NCBI RefSeq assembly: GCF_000308835.1
Contig: NZ_BAGN01000418.1
Coordinates: 1-64,000 of the forward strand
Source: Nocardia vinacea NBRC 16497
GTDB taxonomy: Bacteria; Actinomycetota; Actinomycetes; Mycobacteriales; Mycobacteriaceae
Direction: 5' to 3'
DNA length: 64,000 bases
Made by a program: the position numbers and the translations under genes. The notes beneath the pieces were generated by a model. That model did no database searches. It saw only the letters and a program-made list of their open reading frames with translations, and was not told the origin of the DNA. Shown here in pieces: positions 36,549-45,111 of the stretch (position 1 is its first letter; every line of letters starts with the position of its first letter).

Positions 36549-38750
36549 GTGACGACTCGGGGGTATGAAGACGAGTTGCAGTCCGAGCGAAGCTACGTTG
36601 CCGGGCTCTACACGCGGCTCGATGCCGAACGCGCGCGAGTGAAGGGAAAGTACACCGCGGCGCTGCGGGGAACCGGCGGGACACCCATGGAACGGGATGT
36701 CGAGGTGCGCACGCTCGCCAGGGCGGCGAAGCGGCTGGACGTGGCTGACAACGGGCTGTGTTTCGGCAGGTTGGACACCGTTTCGGGCGAACATTCCTAC
36801 ATCGGCCGGATCGGCATCTTCGACGAGGAGAACGAGTACGAGCCGCTGTTGCTCGATTGGCGGGCACCGGCGTCGCGGGCGTTCTATGTCGCCACCGCCG
36901 CGACTCCCGAGAACATGCGTCGACGTCGCCAGTTTCACTCGCACGGACGTCGAGTTGTCGACTTCACCGATGAGGTGCTCGGCCGTCCGAGTGATGGCGA
37001 GCGCGGGGACGCGGCCTTGCTCGCGGCGGTCAATGCACCGCGCGGTGCTGGGATGCGCGACATCGTGGCGACGATCCAGGCCGAACAGGACCAGATCATC
37101 CGGCTCGATCACCCGGGTGTGCTGGTGATCGAGGGTGGCCCGGGCACCGGGAAGACCGTGGTGGCGCTGCACCGCGTCGCGTACCTGCTCTACACCCAGC
37201 GGGAGCGGATGGAACGTCACGGTGTGCTCGTGGTCGGGCCGAATCCGGCGTTCCTCAACCACATCGGCCGCGTGCTGCCGTCGCTGGGCGAGACGAATGT
37301 CGTGTTCATGACCACTGGCGATCTGCTGCCCGGTTTGCGCGTCACCGCCGAGGACGCCCCGGATGCCGCGCGGTTCAAGGGATCGCTGAAGATCCTGGAC
37401 GTGCTCGCGGCGGCGATCGCCGATCGGCAGCGGGTGCCGGAACATCCGGTGCCAATCGAACTGCAGGACGTCACGGTGCGAATCGACACCGAGACCGCGG
37501 AGTGGGCGAGGGAGGAGGCACGGGCGAGCGGACTGCCGCACAACGAGGCCCGTGCGGTGTTCAGCGAGATCGTCACCTATGTACTCACCGAACGGGCGAT
37601 AGCCCGGATCGGCCGGGGGTGGCTGACCAGGAAGGACCGCGAAGCATGGGAGAATCTGCGGACCGACCTGCTCGCCGAACTCGCCGACAACGACCAGTTC
37701 ACCGCCGCGCTCGATGAACTCTGGCCGATCATGACGCCGGAAACATTTCTGGCACAGCTGTATTCGTCCGCTGAACGGTTGCGTGCGTCTGGCGCCGACC
37801 AGTCCCTGTGGCGCGTCGATGGCGAAGTATGGACGGTGTCGGACGTACCGCTGCTCGACGAACTGGTCGACCTGCTGGGCCGCGACAAGGCAGCCGACGA
37901 GGCCGCCGCACGCGCCGCCGAGCGGGAACGCAAGGCCGAGGCCGAGTACGCCGCAGGCGTGTTCGACACTCTCATCAAGCGCGAGGACCTGAACGACGAC
38001 ATCGGCCTGCTCGCCCAGGACATGCTCTACGCCGAGGACCTCGCCGATCGCTTCCTCGAGCGCGACACCCGTGAACTCGTCGAACGCGCTGCCGCGGACC
38101 GGGATTGGACTTATCGACACGTCGTGGTCGACGAAGCCCAGGAGCTGTCCGAAATGGACTGGCGGGTCCTGATGCGCCGCTGCCCGGGCCGATCCTTCAC
38201 GGTGGTAGGCGATCTCGCGCAACGTAGGTCGGTGGCCGGAGCGACATCGTGGGACACGATGTTCGAGCCGTACGTGCCTGGTCGCTGGGTCTATCGGTCG
38301 CTGTCGGTGAACTACCGCACCCCGGCGGAGATCATGACCGTTGCCGCCGCGGTGCTCGCCGAGTTCGCACCGGAAGTCCAGCCACCGGAGTCGGTCCGCG
38401 CGTGCGGCGTCCAGCCCTGGTCCAGGCAGGTGACCGAGGACGAATTACCCAATGCCATAGCGGAATTCGTACGTGACGAAGCGGGTCGCGAAGGCACCAG
38501 CATCGTGATCGGGCCACCGGGTGTGCCGGGCACGGTGCCTGCCTCGGAGACGAAGGGCCTGGAATTCGACGCCGTCCTGGTCGTGGAACCGGAACGAATC
38601 CTCGCCGAGGGCCCACGCGGCGCAGCCGAACTCTACGTCGCTCTGACCCGCGCCACCCAACGTCTCGGTGTCCTGCATCAGGGTCCATTGCCGCAGGCCC
38701 TCACCGGACTCGCCGTACCTGCCCGGGCCGGGAATCAACCGTTGACGTAA
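36549..38750 (+). CDS. helR: HelR, RNA polymerase recycling ATPase (rifamycin resistance)
   Basis: The protein has 733 residues. The N-terminus (TTRGYEDELQSERSYVAGLYTRLDAERARVKGKY) is the HelD/HelR coiled-coil that enters the RNA polymerase secondary channel. Walker A is E195-GGPGTGKT-203; YRHVVVDEAQELSEMDW is motif II, and NYRTPAEIM plus LYVALTRATQRLGVL are later superfamily 1 motifs. HelR dislodges rifamycin-stalled polymerase. I chose GTG 36549, preceded by GGAGGG, because orthologues as I remember them begin at this point; ATG 36537 is an alternative. The RAE upstream supports the assignment and predicts rifamycin induction. Confidence 0.9.
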   Translation: MTTRGYEDELQSERSYVAGLYTRLDAERARVKGKYTAALRGTGGTPMERDVEVRTLARAAKRLDVADNGLCFGRLDTVSGEHSYIGRIGIFDEENEYEPLLLDWRAPASRAFYVATAATPENMRRRRQFHSHGRRVVDFTDEVLGRPSDGERGDAALLAAVNAPRGAGMRDIVATIQAEQDQIIRLDHPGVLVIEGGPGTGKTVVALHRVAYLLYTQRERMERHGVLVVGPNPAFLNHIGRVLPSLGETNVVFMTTGDLLPGLRVTAEDAPDAARFKGSLKILDVLAAAIADRQRVPEHPVPIELQDVTVRIDTETAEWAREEARASGLPHNEARAVFSEIVTYVLTERAIARIGRGWLTRKDREAWENLRTDLLAELADNDQFTAALDELWPIMTPETFLAQLYSSAERLRASGADQSLWRVDGEVWTVSDVPLLDELVDLLGRDKAADEAAARAAERERKAEAEYAAGVFDTLIKREDLNDDIGLLAQDMLYAEDLADRFLERDTRELVERAAADRDWTYRHVVVDEAQELSEMDWRVLMRRCPGRSFTVVGDLAQRRSVAGATSWDTMFEPYVPGRWVYRSLSVNYRTPAEIMTVAAAVLAEFAPEVQPPESVRACGVQPWSRQVTEDELPNAIAEFVRDEAGREGTSIVIGPPGVPGTVPASETKGLEFDAVLVVEPERILAEGPRGAAELYVALTRATQRLGVLHQGPLPQALTGLAVPARAGNQPLT

Positions 38751-38800
38751 CGATTCGCGGAGACAGCTGCCGTCCGCCCACGTGTGAAACGGGTTTCCCG

Positions 38801-39322
38801 TCAACGGGTCGTTGCGGGAACCTCGGGTGAGGGTTTGTCGATGGCAGAGTGGGGGTGCTGGGCATCGTCTTGGGCTCCCACGACGACTGTGATCACGAGG
38901 ATGAACGCGATCAGTGCGCAACCGGTTCGGGTGAAATGGAACAGTTCCCAACGTCGCAGGATGTCGGTGTAGTCGCTGGGTGGCGTCCCTACGGCCCAGC
39001 GTTTGATCTGCTGGTTGATCGGTACGTTTCCGAAGCGGGTCACCAGGAATGAGATGAACGTCAGTGCTGAGGCGCCCGCCGCGATCCACCGCGGCCATGA
39101 CTTCGACCGTACCGCCAGAATCAGCGTGCTCAGGACGGCGAGACCCATCAGTGACTGCATCACCGGGCCGTTGACGCGCATCAGCGCGGTATGAAAAGTG
39201 AACCGAACATCAAGGGGCACTTCGCGAAACGCGTACAGCACGTTCACCGCGCCGTAGCCGAACGCACCGGCGAGCAGGCCGGGGAACAGCAGCGCCGCGG
39301 CCCGGACGGATTTCGACAACAT
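38801..39322 (-). CDS. DUF1772 membrane protein
   Basis: The protein has 173 residues and four membrane helices (AAALLFPGLLAGAFGYGAVN, QSLMGLAVLSTLILAV, WIAAGASALTFISFLV, TGCALIAFILVITVVV). The loop RFGNVPINQQIKRWAVG is the hallmark of the DUF1772/anthrone-oxygenase-like family. GGGAG six bases upstream picks ATG 39322. It is divergent from a TetR gene with two operator copies between them, so it is the likely regulated target. Confidence 0.82.
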   Translation of the reverse strand: MLSKSVRAAALLFPGLLAGAFGYGAVNVLYAFREVPLDVRFTFHTALMRVNGPVMQSLMGLAVLSTLILAVRSKSWPRWIAAGASALTFISFLVTRFGNVPINQQIKRWAVGTPPSDYTDILRRWELFHFTRTGCALIAFILVITVVVGAQDDAQHPHSAIDKPSPEVPATTR

Positions 39323-39340
39323 CGGAACTCCCATCTCAGA

Positions 39341-39408
39341 TCGCAACATCAAGTTGCGATATCGTCAGCATGCCTGCCGTACGCCGATATCGCAACAAGG
39401 AGTTGCAA
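39341..39408. promoter_or_regulatory. Two TetR operator copies
   Basis: Site 1 (39341-39359) is TCGCAAC-ATCAA-GTTGCGA, a perfect inverted repeat. Site 2 (39390-39408) is TCGCAAC-AAGGA-GTTGCAA with one mismatch, and contains the tetR ribosome site. Their centres are 49 bp apart in the interval between tetR and the divergent DUF1772 gene. Confidence 0.75.
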
Positions 39409-39977
39409 TGACCGCACCCCTCGGACGCGGACCGAAGGTTCGCGCCGCCGTGCTCGCCGCGACCGTCGACGAGTTGAGCGAGCACGGGTACGCCGCGTTC
39501 ACCGTCGAGAACGTCGCGCAGCGTGCCGGTGTGCACAAAACCACCGTCTACCGGCGATGGGCCGACCGGGACGAACTGATCGCCGACGCACTGGCCGACA
39601 GCGTCGAAGCGGAAATCCCCATCCCCGATACGGGTTCGGTCGAGGACGACCTTCGCGCGCTGGCGCGCAGTCTGGTCGCGTGGATCAGCAGCCCGTCCGG
39701 CCGGGCGGTCCTCGCTGTCATGCTGTCCAACGTCGCACCGCCCGATCCGACCCGCCATGCCTTCCGTGACCGCATCCGCAAGGCGCTGCCGGTCGTGACG
39801 CGCGCGGTCGAACGCGGTGAACTCCCCGCTGGCACAAACCCCGCCGAGCTGATCAAAACTCTTGTGGCACCGATCTATTTCCGCGTGCTGATCACCCGTG
39901 AGTCGGTGGACCACAGCACCGCCGACGCGGCCGCTGCAGTGGCTTTGACCGCGGCGCGCGCCGGTCTGTTCGGCTGA
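39408..39977 (+). CDS. TetR-family transcriptional regulator
   Basis: The protein has 189 residues. The HTH is VRAAVLAATVDELSEHGYAAFTVENVAQRAGVHKTTVYRRWADRDEL, followed by a TetR_C helical domain (LARSLVAWISSPSGRAVLAVML, ELIKTLVAPIYFRVLITRE). The start ATG 39408 lies six bases after AAGGAG, which itself lies within operator copy 2, so bound repressor would block its own initiation. It probably controls itself and the DUF1772 gene. Confidence 0.92.
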   Translation: MTAPLGRGPKVRAAVLAATVDELSEHGYAAFTVENVAQRAGVHKTTVYRRWADRDELIADALADSVEAEIPIPDTGSVEDDLRALARSLVAWISSPSGRAVLAVMLSNVAPPDPTRHAFRDRIRKALPVVTRAVERGELPAGTNPAELIKTLVAPIYFRVLITRESVDHSTADAAAAVALTAARAGLFG

Positions 39978-40001
39978 GCCTGTGAGGCAGGCGGATTCGA
40001 G

Positions 40002-40484
40002 TCATCCTCGCTCGGCTCCATCCGGCCAGACGATCTCCACCGGCACGCCACGGGCTCGCGCCAGCGCGACCACCGTGCCGGTCCCGCCTTTACCGCCGGT
40101 CCCGCCATCCCATACCGCGACGAGCCGATCGCAGGATGACAGCATGGCTTCGTTGGCGGCCTCGTAGGCTTCGCGCCCGGCGTCGTCGAAGTCCATGATG
40201 CGCACGGTTTCGGCGCGTGCGATCAGCTCGTCGAACAACTCCGCGTGGTCGGGTTTCACCTTCCGCTGTCGATAATTCGTCGACGGCAGCACTACTTCCA
40301 GCCGCCCACCGGCATCGAGCACGGCCCGGGCGAATACCGAGTCAGCGCCGCGCGCAATGCAGCTGACACCCACCAGATCGTCGGGGTGTCCTTGTCTGGC
40401 AAGGACTTTCCTGATCTCGTCGTACACGAACGGAATCGTGTCGGCCGTGATATTCATATGTCCGGTGACACCGATGCGAGCCAT
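40002..40484 (-). CDS. SLOG-superfamily nucleotide-binding-fold protein
   Basis: The protein has 160 residues. It begins MARIGVTGHMNITADTI, a Rossmann-like strand-loop, then VSCIARGADSVFARAVLDAGGRLEVVLPS, MLSSCDRLVAVWDGGTGGKGGTGTVVALARARGVPVEIVWP. The AVWDGG and GGTGTVVALAR stretches match the LOG/DprA-like nucleotide-binding fold. Its ligand is unknown; SLOG proteins often sense nucleotides in defence settings, but no partner gene is adjacent. Confidence 0.65.
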   Translation of the reverse strand: MARIGVTGHMNITADTIPFVYDEIRKVLARQGHPDDLVGVSCIARGADSVFARAVLDAGGRLEVVLPSTNYRQRKVKPDHAELFDELIARAETVRIMDFDDAGREAYEAANEAMLSSCDRLVAVWDGGTGGKGGTGTVVALARARGVPVEIVWPDGAERG

Positions 40485-40586
40485 GGGAACTTTCTATACC
40501 GCCACCGGAGGTCGCATCCGGGCGCGGTCGGGCAATAACGCCGATTCGTGACGTAAACCTCGACCAACACGGACTGGGCTGCCCGG

Positions 40587-41111
40587 TCAGAGCCCGTAAT
40601 GGCTGATGCCGATATCCCATCGGCCGCTGTTATCGGTGGTGTTGTCGTCGTTCTGGGCAAGCCAAAGTGAGGTATCGGGGCCGTGGTAGGTAACGCACCC
40701 ACTATCGTCGCCGATCCAGAACGCCTGCTCGGTGGCGACGAAGTATCCGTAAAAGCCGTATTCGGGGAAATCGGCATTGCCCCAGAAAGTGGAAAGCCGT
40801 GCGGAATCGCTGCCGGATGGCCCGAAAGACGGCCCCCACGGCCACGAATCGACCTTGATCGACCCACTTGCACGCAGCCGCACGACATCTCCGTCACGGA
40901 CCGGCATACTGTCGTGCCACGGGTCGCCATAGGAAATGGGCCGGCCGTTGACCACAGCGAGCGGATCCGGCGTCACGTAGGTGCTGATCTGGTTACCGTG
41001 ACACAGCTGCAGGGAAAGTGCTGTTCCGGCGTACGCGGACCCGCCGCTGATCGCGGCCGTAGCTGCCGCCGCGAGTGCGGTCACGACGGCTATCGCAAAA
41101 TGTCTTTTCAT
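40587..41111 (-). CDS. Secreted LecA-like carbohydrate-binding protein
   Basis: The protein has 174 residues with signal peptide (HFAIAVVTALAAAATAAISGGSAYA). The mature part has VRLRASGSIKVDSWPWG, a jelly-roll-like strand set, and YHGPDTSLWLAQNDDNTTDNSGRWDIGI. The NDDNTTDNSG loop resembles the calcium/sugar loop of the PA-I (LecA) galactose lectin family; this is a resemblance only. The next gene downstream on the + orientation map is another secreted protein on the same strand, 15 bp upstream of this one. Confidence 0.55.
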   Translation of the reverse strand: MKRHFAIAVVTALAAAATAAISGGSAYAGTALSLQLCHGNQISTYVTPDPLAVVNGRPISYGDPWHDSMPVRDGDVVRLRASGSIKVDSWPWGPSFGPSGSDSARLSTFWGNADFPEYGFYGYFVATEQAFWIGDDSGCVTYHGPDTSLWLAQNDDNTTDNSGRWDIGISHYGL

Positions 41112-41126
41112 GGAATCTTCTCGAGG

Positions 41127-41714
41127 TCAGTAGTGCGGCGCGTAGCCTTCGACACGGATGAGCACATAGCCTGCGCTGTAAGCGGAGTCGATGGTGGTCT
41201 GATCGACTGCGATGATGTTGTCCTGGCGCGCTTCGCTCCAGAACTGGTACAGCGGGCTTGTACCGGGTTCCTGGCTGGTGTTGATATATCCCTGAATACC
41301 GATGTAGGTGTATCCGGCGCTGTAGGCGGAATCGATACCTACCTGTGTCGCTGTGCTGAAGTTGTCCTGGCGGCTGTTGCTCCAGAACAGGTGCAGCGGT
41401 ACGGTTCCCGGCTGCTGGGTCTCGTAGACGAATGCTTCCTTGCGGATGGGCAGGTAATCGGCGGCGGTGGCGCTGTTTTCGTCGTTACGGTTGCCGGTGG
41501 TGAAGTTATCGCCGCGTTCCGGATTCCACCATGTGTAAAGCGGGTACAGCGACAGTACGTCCGCGTGCGCGGCGGGTGCAGCAGCGAGAGTAGTCCCGGC
41601 GATTCCCGCAGCAGCCAATAGCGTAGCTGCCGAGATCATGAGGCGCTGACGACGAAACCGTGCATTTTCGCGCGCCGCCGACACCGACCCCATCCATACC
41701 ATCCGTCGCATCAT
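41127..41714 (-). CDS. Secreted protein with three DUF5648-like repeats
   Basis: The protein has 195 residues: a long N-region and signal (RLMISAATLLAAAGIAGTTLAAAPAAHA), then three tandem units of about 45 residues. Each has an aromatic-rich strand and a DN/DNF turn: PLYTWWNPERGDNFTT, PLHLFWSNSRQDNFST and PLYQFWSEARQDNIIA, the last two followed by DSAYSAGY and IGIQGY or IRVEGY. This is the DUF5648 beta-trefoil-like repeat. Start ATG 41714 follows AGGGG. It and the lectin-like gene probably form an operon of exported surface-binding proteins. Confidence 0.75.
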   Translation of the reverse strand: MMRRMVWMGSVSAARENARFRRQRLMISAATLLAAAGIAGTTLAAAPAAHADVLSLYPLYTWWNPERGDNFTTGNRNDENSATAADYLPIRKEAFVYETQQPGTVPLHLFWSNSRQDNFSTATQVGIDSAYSAGYTYIGIQGYINTSQEPGTSPLYQFWSEARQDNIIAVDQTTIDSAYSAGYVLIRVEGYAPHY

Positions 41715-41874
41715 GATTGTCCCCTGTTCGAGTCTCCCGACACCGCTGCTGCCGAGCCCCATTGCCTCGAAAGCGTCTGTCGGCCAGCTGATTACGTGTA
41801 GTAAACGGTAGTTTCCGCGCCGCGTCTGCTGCTATACGCAGACTTGCGTATGGCGATCCGGCTTTTCGGCTGAT

Positions 41875-42675
41875 ATGCGAGATCTGTTGGTGCACAATGC
41901 AGGAGTGAGCGATCGGCCGGGTGGGGACGCCAAGAAGATTCACGATCTAGCGCTGGAGATCATCACCGAGAAACAGCCGGTGCGGATCTGGCCGCTATTG
42001 ATGCAGAGGTTGACCGCTGACCTACCGTGTGATTTGGCTGTCCTGGTCGACCTGAACTGGGAAGCCGGCACAGGTCACGCGCTCACCGGTTCCCCGGACT
42101 GGTTGTACGAGGCCCCGCTGGACGCACTCATCCACGCGCACATGCGATCTCATCCCTTGCTGCGGCACTACGCACACACTCGGGACATGACACCGCTGAG
42201 CATGGACGAGGTCGCCGACGACCGCTGGTGGAAAGGGGAGGGGTATCGAGCGGGTAAGGACGCGATCGGCATCGACCGCCAGCTCGCTTTGCCGCTGTCC
42301 GCGGGGCCGGGCAAAATACGCAGTGTCATCATGAGCCGCAGCGGTCTCGGATTCAGCGATCGCGACCTCGAATACGCTGTGCTCGCCAGATCATTGCTCG
42401 ATACCGTCGAAGCCCACGAGGCAGCGGTCATTACCGGCACGGGACCGGGGGACCCCGCCGAACACAAGATCACGCCACGTGAACTCGCGGTCCTGACTCT
42501 GCTATGCGATGGGCTGACCGCTCGCGCCATCGGCACCAGACTCGCGATTACCCCGGCGACCGTGTCCAAGCACACCGAGAACATCTACCGCAAGCTCGGT
42601 GTGCGCGACCGCATTTCGGCACTGCGCAAAGCGCACAGTCTCGGCCTCGTCCCCGCCCCACCCCGCCAAGGTTAG
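41875..42675 (+). CDS. LuxR-family transcriptional regulator
   Basis: The protein has 266 residues. The last 65 are a LuxR HTH: KITPRELAVLTLLCDGLTARAIGTRLAITPATVSKHTENIYRKLGVRDRISAL. The N-terminal 190 residues are a GAF-like or unrecognised sensor region (LPCDLAVLVDLNWEAG). No receiver aspartate pattern is visible, so it is not a two-component response regulator. It is divergent from the secreted repeat-protein operon, which it may control. Confidence 0.85.
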   Translation: MRDLLVHNAGVSDRPGGDAKKIHDLALEIITEKQPVRIWPLLMQRLTADLPCDLAVLVDLNWEAGTGHALTGSPDWLYEAPLDALIHAHMRSHPLLRHYAHTRDMTPLSMDEVADDRWWKGEGYRAGKDAIGIDRQLALPLSAGPGKIRSVIMSRSGLGFSDRDLEYAVLARSLLDTVEAHEAAVITGTGPGDPAEHKITPRELAVLTLLCDGLTARAIGTRLAITPATVSKHTENIYRKLGVRDRISALRKAHSLGLVPAPPRQG

Positions 42676-42770
42676 CTATTCGATTCTGGCGGTGTCGGGC
42701 CGCAAGCCCCCGCATCGGCAGGCGCAGCGCGACTGCACGGAAACCTCTGCGGCCGTGAGCTTTCGGGCGA

Positions 42771-43487
42771 TCAGGAGTCCAAGCGGTCCTGGTAGACCAT
42801 GGCGAGATTGCGCAGCGCACTGGCCCCGTCTCCGATGAAGCTGGAACCGTGCATGATCGCCAGCGTGGTGGGTTCCAACTCCGCCAGCCGATTCAGCGTG
42901 GCGGGCACGGCGGGCCCCAACGAAGTGGCGTGGAAGACATCCTCCGCGACGGCCGCCTGCTCGACCAGGTCGGAATCGGTCAGTGCCGGGCCACTTCCCA
43001 GCTGGGTCATCAGGTCACCGCAGAACAGCACGCCAGTGGTCTCCTCGTACAGTACGCGCGCCTCCCAGTTGTGCGGTGCGTGCGGAGTATCCAGGTGCCG
43101 TACTCGACGGTTACCGAGATCGATGACCTCACCGTCGGCCAACCGGCGCGGCAGCCGATCCGCCATATCGTCGATCGAGACGAGACAGCCGAGCTCACCG
43201 TGCGCCACCTGCGCATGCGGTGCGGCAGCGAGGAAGAGGTTCATCGCCCCGCATTCGTCCGCTTCCACATGACCGAAGGTGATCCAACGTAGCCGTTCCA
43301 CCGGCATGATCCGCGCGATTTCCGCGGACACCAGCGGGAACAATGCACGCATGCCGGCGTGGAACAACAACGGTTCCTCGGCATCGATGAGGAACTGGTT
43401 GAAGGTGAAGCCGGTCGGCCCCACCTCGGGAATGAAGGTAGAGATGCGGTAGATATCTTCGGCGATCTCGTCGGTATGGGTTTCCAT
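42771..43487 (-). CDS. MBL-fold metallo-hydrolase, flavodiiron-like
   Basis: The protein has 238 residues. The metal site has the FprA/ODP-type sequence HVEADECG (His-x-Glu-x-Asp) in place of HxHxDH, then HGELG, LDTPHAPHNWEARVLYEETTGVLFCGDLM, and IMHGSSFIGDG at the end. This di-iron beta-lactamase-fold domain is found in flavodiiron proteins without the flavodoxin part here, so an oxygen- or NO-linked role is possible. Start is ATG 43487. Confidence 0.8.
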   Translation of the reverse strand: METHTDEIAEDIYRISTFIPEVGPTGFTFNQFLIDAEEPLLFHAGMRALFPLVSAEIARIMPVERLRWITFGHVEADECGAMNLFLAAAPHAQVAHGELGCLVSIDDMADRLPRRLADGEVIDLGNRRVRHLDTPHAPHNWEARVLYEETTGVLFCGDLMTQLGSGPALTDSDLVEQAAVAEDVFHATSLGPAVPATLNRLAELEPTTLAIMHGSSFIGDGASALRNLAMVYQDRLDS

Positions 43488-43865
43488 GAAACCTCCCTAC
43501 TTGTGCCGTCCCCGCCATTTTCCTCGCCGACACGCTTCCGCACACCGAATTCGCAGGCTCCTACCGATCTTGTCGGCTCGGATGAGAATGGATCAGACGA
43601 CGACGTCATAGGTCATGCAGGTCGCCGTCGATGTCGGGGTCACGCTGCGCTGCACCAGCGTGTGCGGGCGCCGCCGGTGAACAGATCGAGCAGTCGGCCC
43701 AGAACGACCGCGCCCGCACGGGCTGTCGCCGGAATCCACCCGCCTAACCACGGTGTCGCGACGTCGATGCCACCAGATAATTCGGTAGGCCCATTACTTG
43801 TCTGCTGGATATGGTCGGCAGACCCGCGGCATTTGCGGCAGCACAAGCGGACATGAGGGGGTGAC
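43488..43865. other. Intergenic region, no gene called
   Basis: In these 378 bp I find only short frames without ribosome sites or protein-like composition. The GNAT gene starts at the right end with a G-rich box. Confidence 0.4.
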
Positions 43866-44357
43866 GTGATAGACGTGCAGGTGCTCAGCCCCGACGACTG
43901 GCCGATATGGCGTCAGCTCCGCCGACAGGCTCTGCGGGACGCACCGGAGGCGTTCGGCTCGACACTCGCCGACTGGAGTGGTCCCGGTGACGACGAAGCG
44001 CGGTGGCGTGCGCGGCTAGCCGGCGTGGCGTTCAACGTGATCATCCGGTGGCGCGGAGTTGCGGCGGGCATGGTCAGTGCAGACACGGCGGACACCGGCA
44101 GGATCGAACTCATGTCGATGTGGGTCGCGCCGTTCGCCCGCGGCCGAGGGGTCGGCGACGCAGCGATCCGTGCAGTGCTGCACTGGGCAAACGGCCGAGA
44201 GGTCGGCCTGTCGGTCAAAGTCGACAACCAGGCCGCAATTCGCCTGTATCGACGTCACGGATTCGCCGACGCGGGTTGTTCACCTGGCGACACCGCCAGC
44301 GGGCGCATGCTGAGGCCGGCAGGTATGAACTGCCCGATACGTGGTGATGCCAGGTAG
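43866..44357 (+). CDS. GNAT-family N-acetyltransferase
   Basis: The protein has 163 residues. GNAT motifs are seen in order: QLRRQALRDAPEAFGSTLAD, RIELMSMWVAPFARGRGVGDAAIRAVL (motif A with RGRGVG acetyl-CoA loop), and VDNQAAIRLYRRHGFADAG (motif B). The substrate is unknown. The start is GTG 43866. Confidence 0.9.
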   Translation: MIDVQVLSPDDWPIWRQLRRQALRDAPEAFGSTLADWSGPGDDEARWRARLAGVAFNVIIRWRGVAAGMVSADTADTGRIELMSMWVAPFARGRGVGDAAIRAVLHWANGREVGLSVKVDNQAAIRLYRRHGFADAGCSPGDTASGRMLRPAGMNCPIRGDAR

Positions 44358-44416
44358 ACGATTGCGGATCCGACGTTGTCCGCAGTGGCGAGGCCGAATA
44401 CCGAATCAGTGGGCGT

Positions 44417-44438
44417 GTCAGGTTGGCGTCAGGTTGGT
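44417..44438 (+). promoter_or_regulatory. 11-bp tandem direct repeat upstream of gtrA-like gene
   Basis: GTCAGGTTGGC is followed immediately by GTCAGGTTGGT, and ATCAG begins a possible third copy. An 11-bp period on one helix face is typical of OmpR-family response-regulator sites. It lies 28 bp before the GtrA start. Confidence 0.5.
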
Positions 44439-44465
44439 ATCAGCCGGCCTGGCGACAGTATTCAC

Positions 44466-45041
44466 GTGAACAGCACAGCAATTGCAGTTTCCGGGTCGTG
44501 GAAGCCTTACGGGGACAAGACGATCCTCGATCGCATCGATCCGACTATCGGTGCTGGCCCCTACCCGATGCTGCGCACGGAATGGGTCGACCGACTCGCC
44601 CGCGTGATGCGATATCTGGGCGGCGATCACGCCTTCGCCCAGCTGATCCGCTTCGCCCTGGTCGGTGGGTCCAGCAACCTTGCCTACATCCTGCTGTTCA
44701 TGGCCATGAACGGGACCGGCCCGCTGGTCGCCAATATCGCCGGCTCGATCGTCAGCACGGTGATAGCGAACGAACTGCACCGGCAGCTCACCTTCCACGC
44801 GGCCGGACGGGTCGGCTGGTTCACCGCACAGTGGGAAGGCGGCGGGCTGGCGCTGATCGGCCTGTTGATCAGCACGGCAGCGCTGGCAGGTCTCGAATTC
44901 TGGGCACCCGGCCTCGGTGAGATCGCGCAGATCTGCGCCGTGATCGCCATCATGGCGACGGTCGGCGTCATGCGGTTTCTGGCACTGCGCGGATTCGTCT
45001 TCGAGCACAGGCCATCCGATCAGTCGCAGGCAGCGCGTTGA
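44466..45041 (+). CDS. GtrA-family membrane protein
   Basis: The protein has 191 residues. After a 65-residue soluble N-terminus there are four membrane helices: LIRFALVGGSSNLAYILLFMAM, LVANIAGSIVSTVIANELHR, LALIGLLISTAALAGLEFW, ICAVIAIMATVGVMRFLALRGFVF. The signature QLIRFALVGGSSN and RFLALRGFVF fits GtrA/DPMS-associated flippases that move polyprenyl-linked sugars. The start is GTG 44466; the frame is open to 44376. Confidence 0.87.
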   Translation: MNSTAIAVSGSWKPYGDKTILDRIDPTIGAGPYPMLRTEWVDRLARVMRYLGGDHAFAQLIRFALVGGSSNLAYILLFMAMNGTGPLVANIAGSIVSTVIANELHRQLTFHAAGRVGWFTAQWEGGGLALIGLLISTAALAGLEFWAPGLGEIAQICAVIAIMATVGVMRFLALRGFVFEHRPSDQSQAAR

Positions 45042-45073
45042 TCAGCACGTTTCGGGTACGGCAGCGGAAGGGA

Positions 45074-45104
45074 TTGACCCTGACCCTGCGTCAGGGTTGG
45101 AGTC
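45074..45104 (+). promoter_or_regulatory. MerR-type promoter
   Basis: A TTGACC -35 element (45074-45079) is followed by the palindrome ACCCTGAC-CCTGC-GTCAGGGT (45077-45097) and a stretch around AGTCTT that would be the -10 at 19-20 bp spacing. Overlong spacing with a palindrome inside is the MerR signature; a merR gene is the second gene of this unit. Confidence 0.7.
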
Positions 45105-45111
45105 TTGTCAC

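Noticed and set aside
36270..38222. A 650-codon open frame on the strand opposite helR
   Set aside because: It is the antisense shadow of helR, caused by high third-position GC; the product has no family features.
38737..38807. Inverted copies of CCGTTGACG between helR and the DUF1772 gene
   Set aside because: The arms are nine bases and more than 50 bases apart, too weak to call a terminator.
43640..43846. A 68-codon minus-strand frame before the GNAT gene
   Set aside because: It lacks a ribosome site and has random composition.
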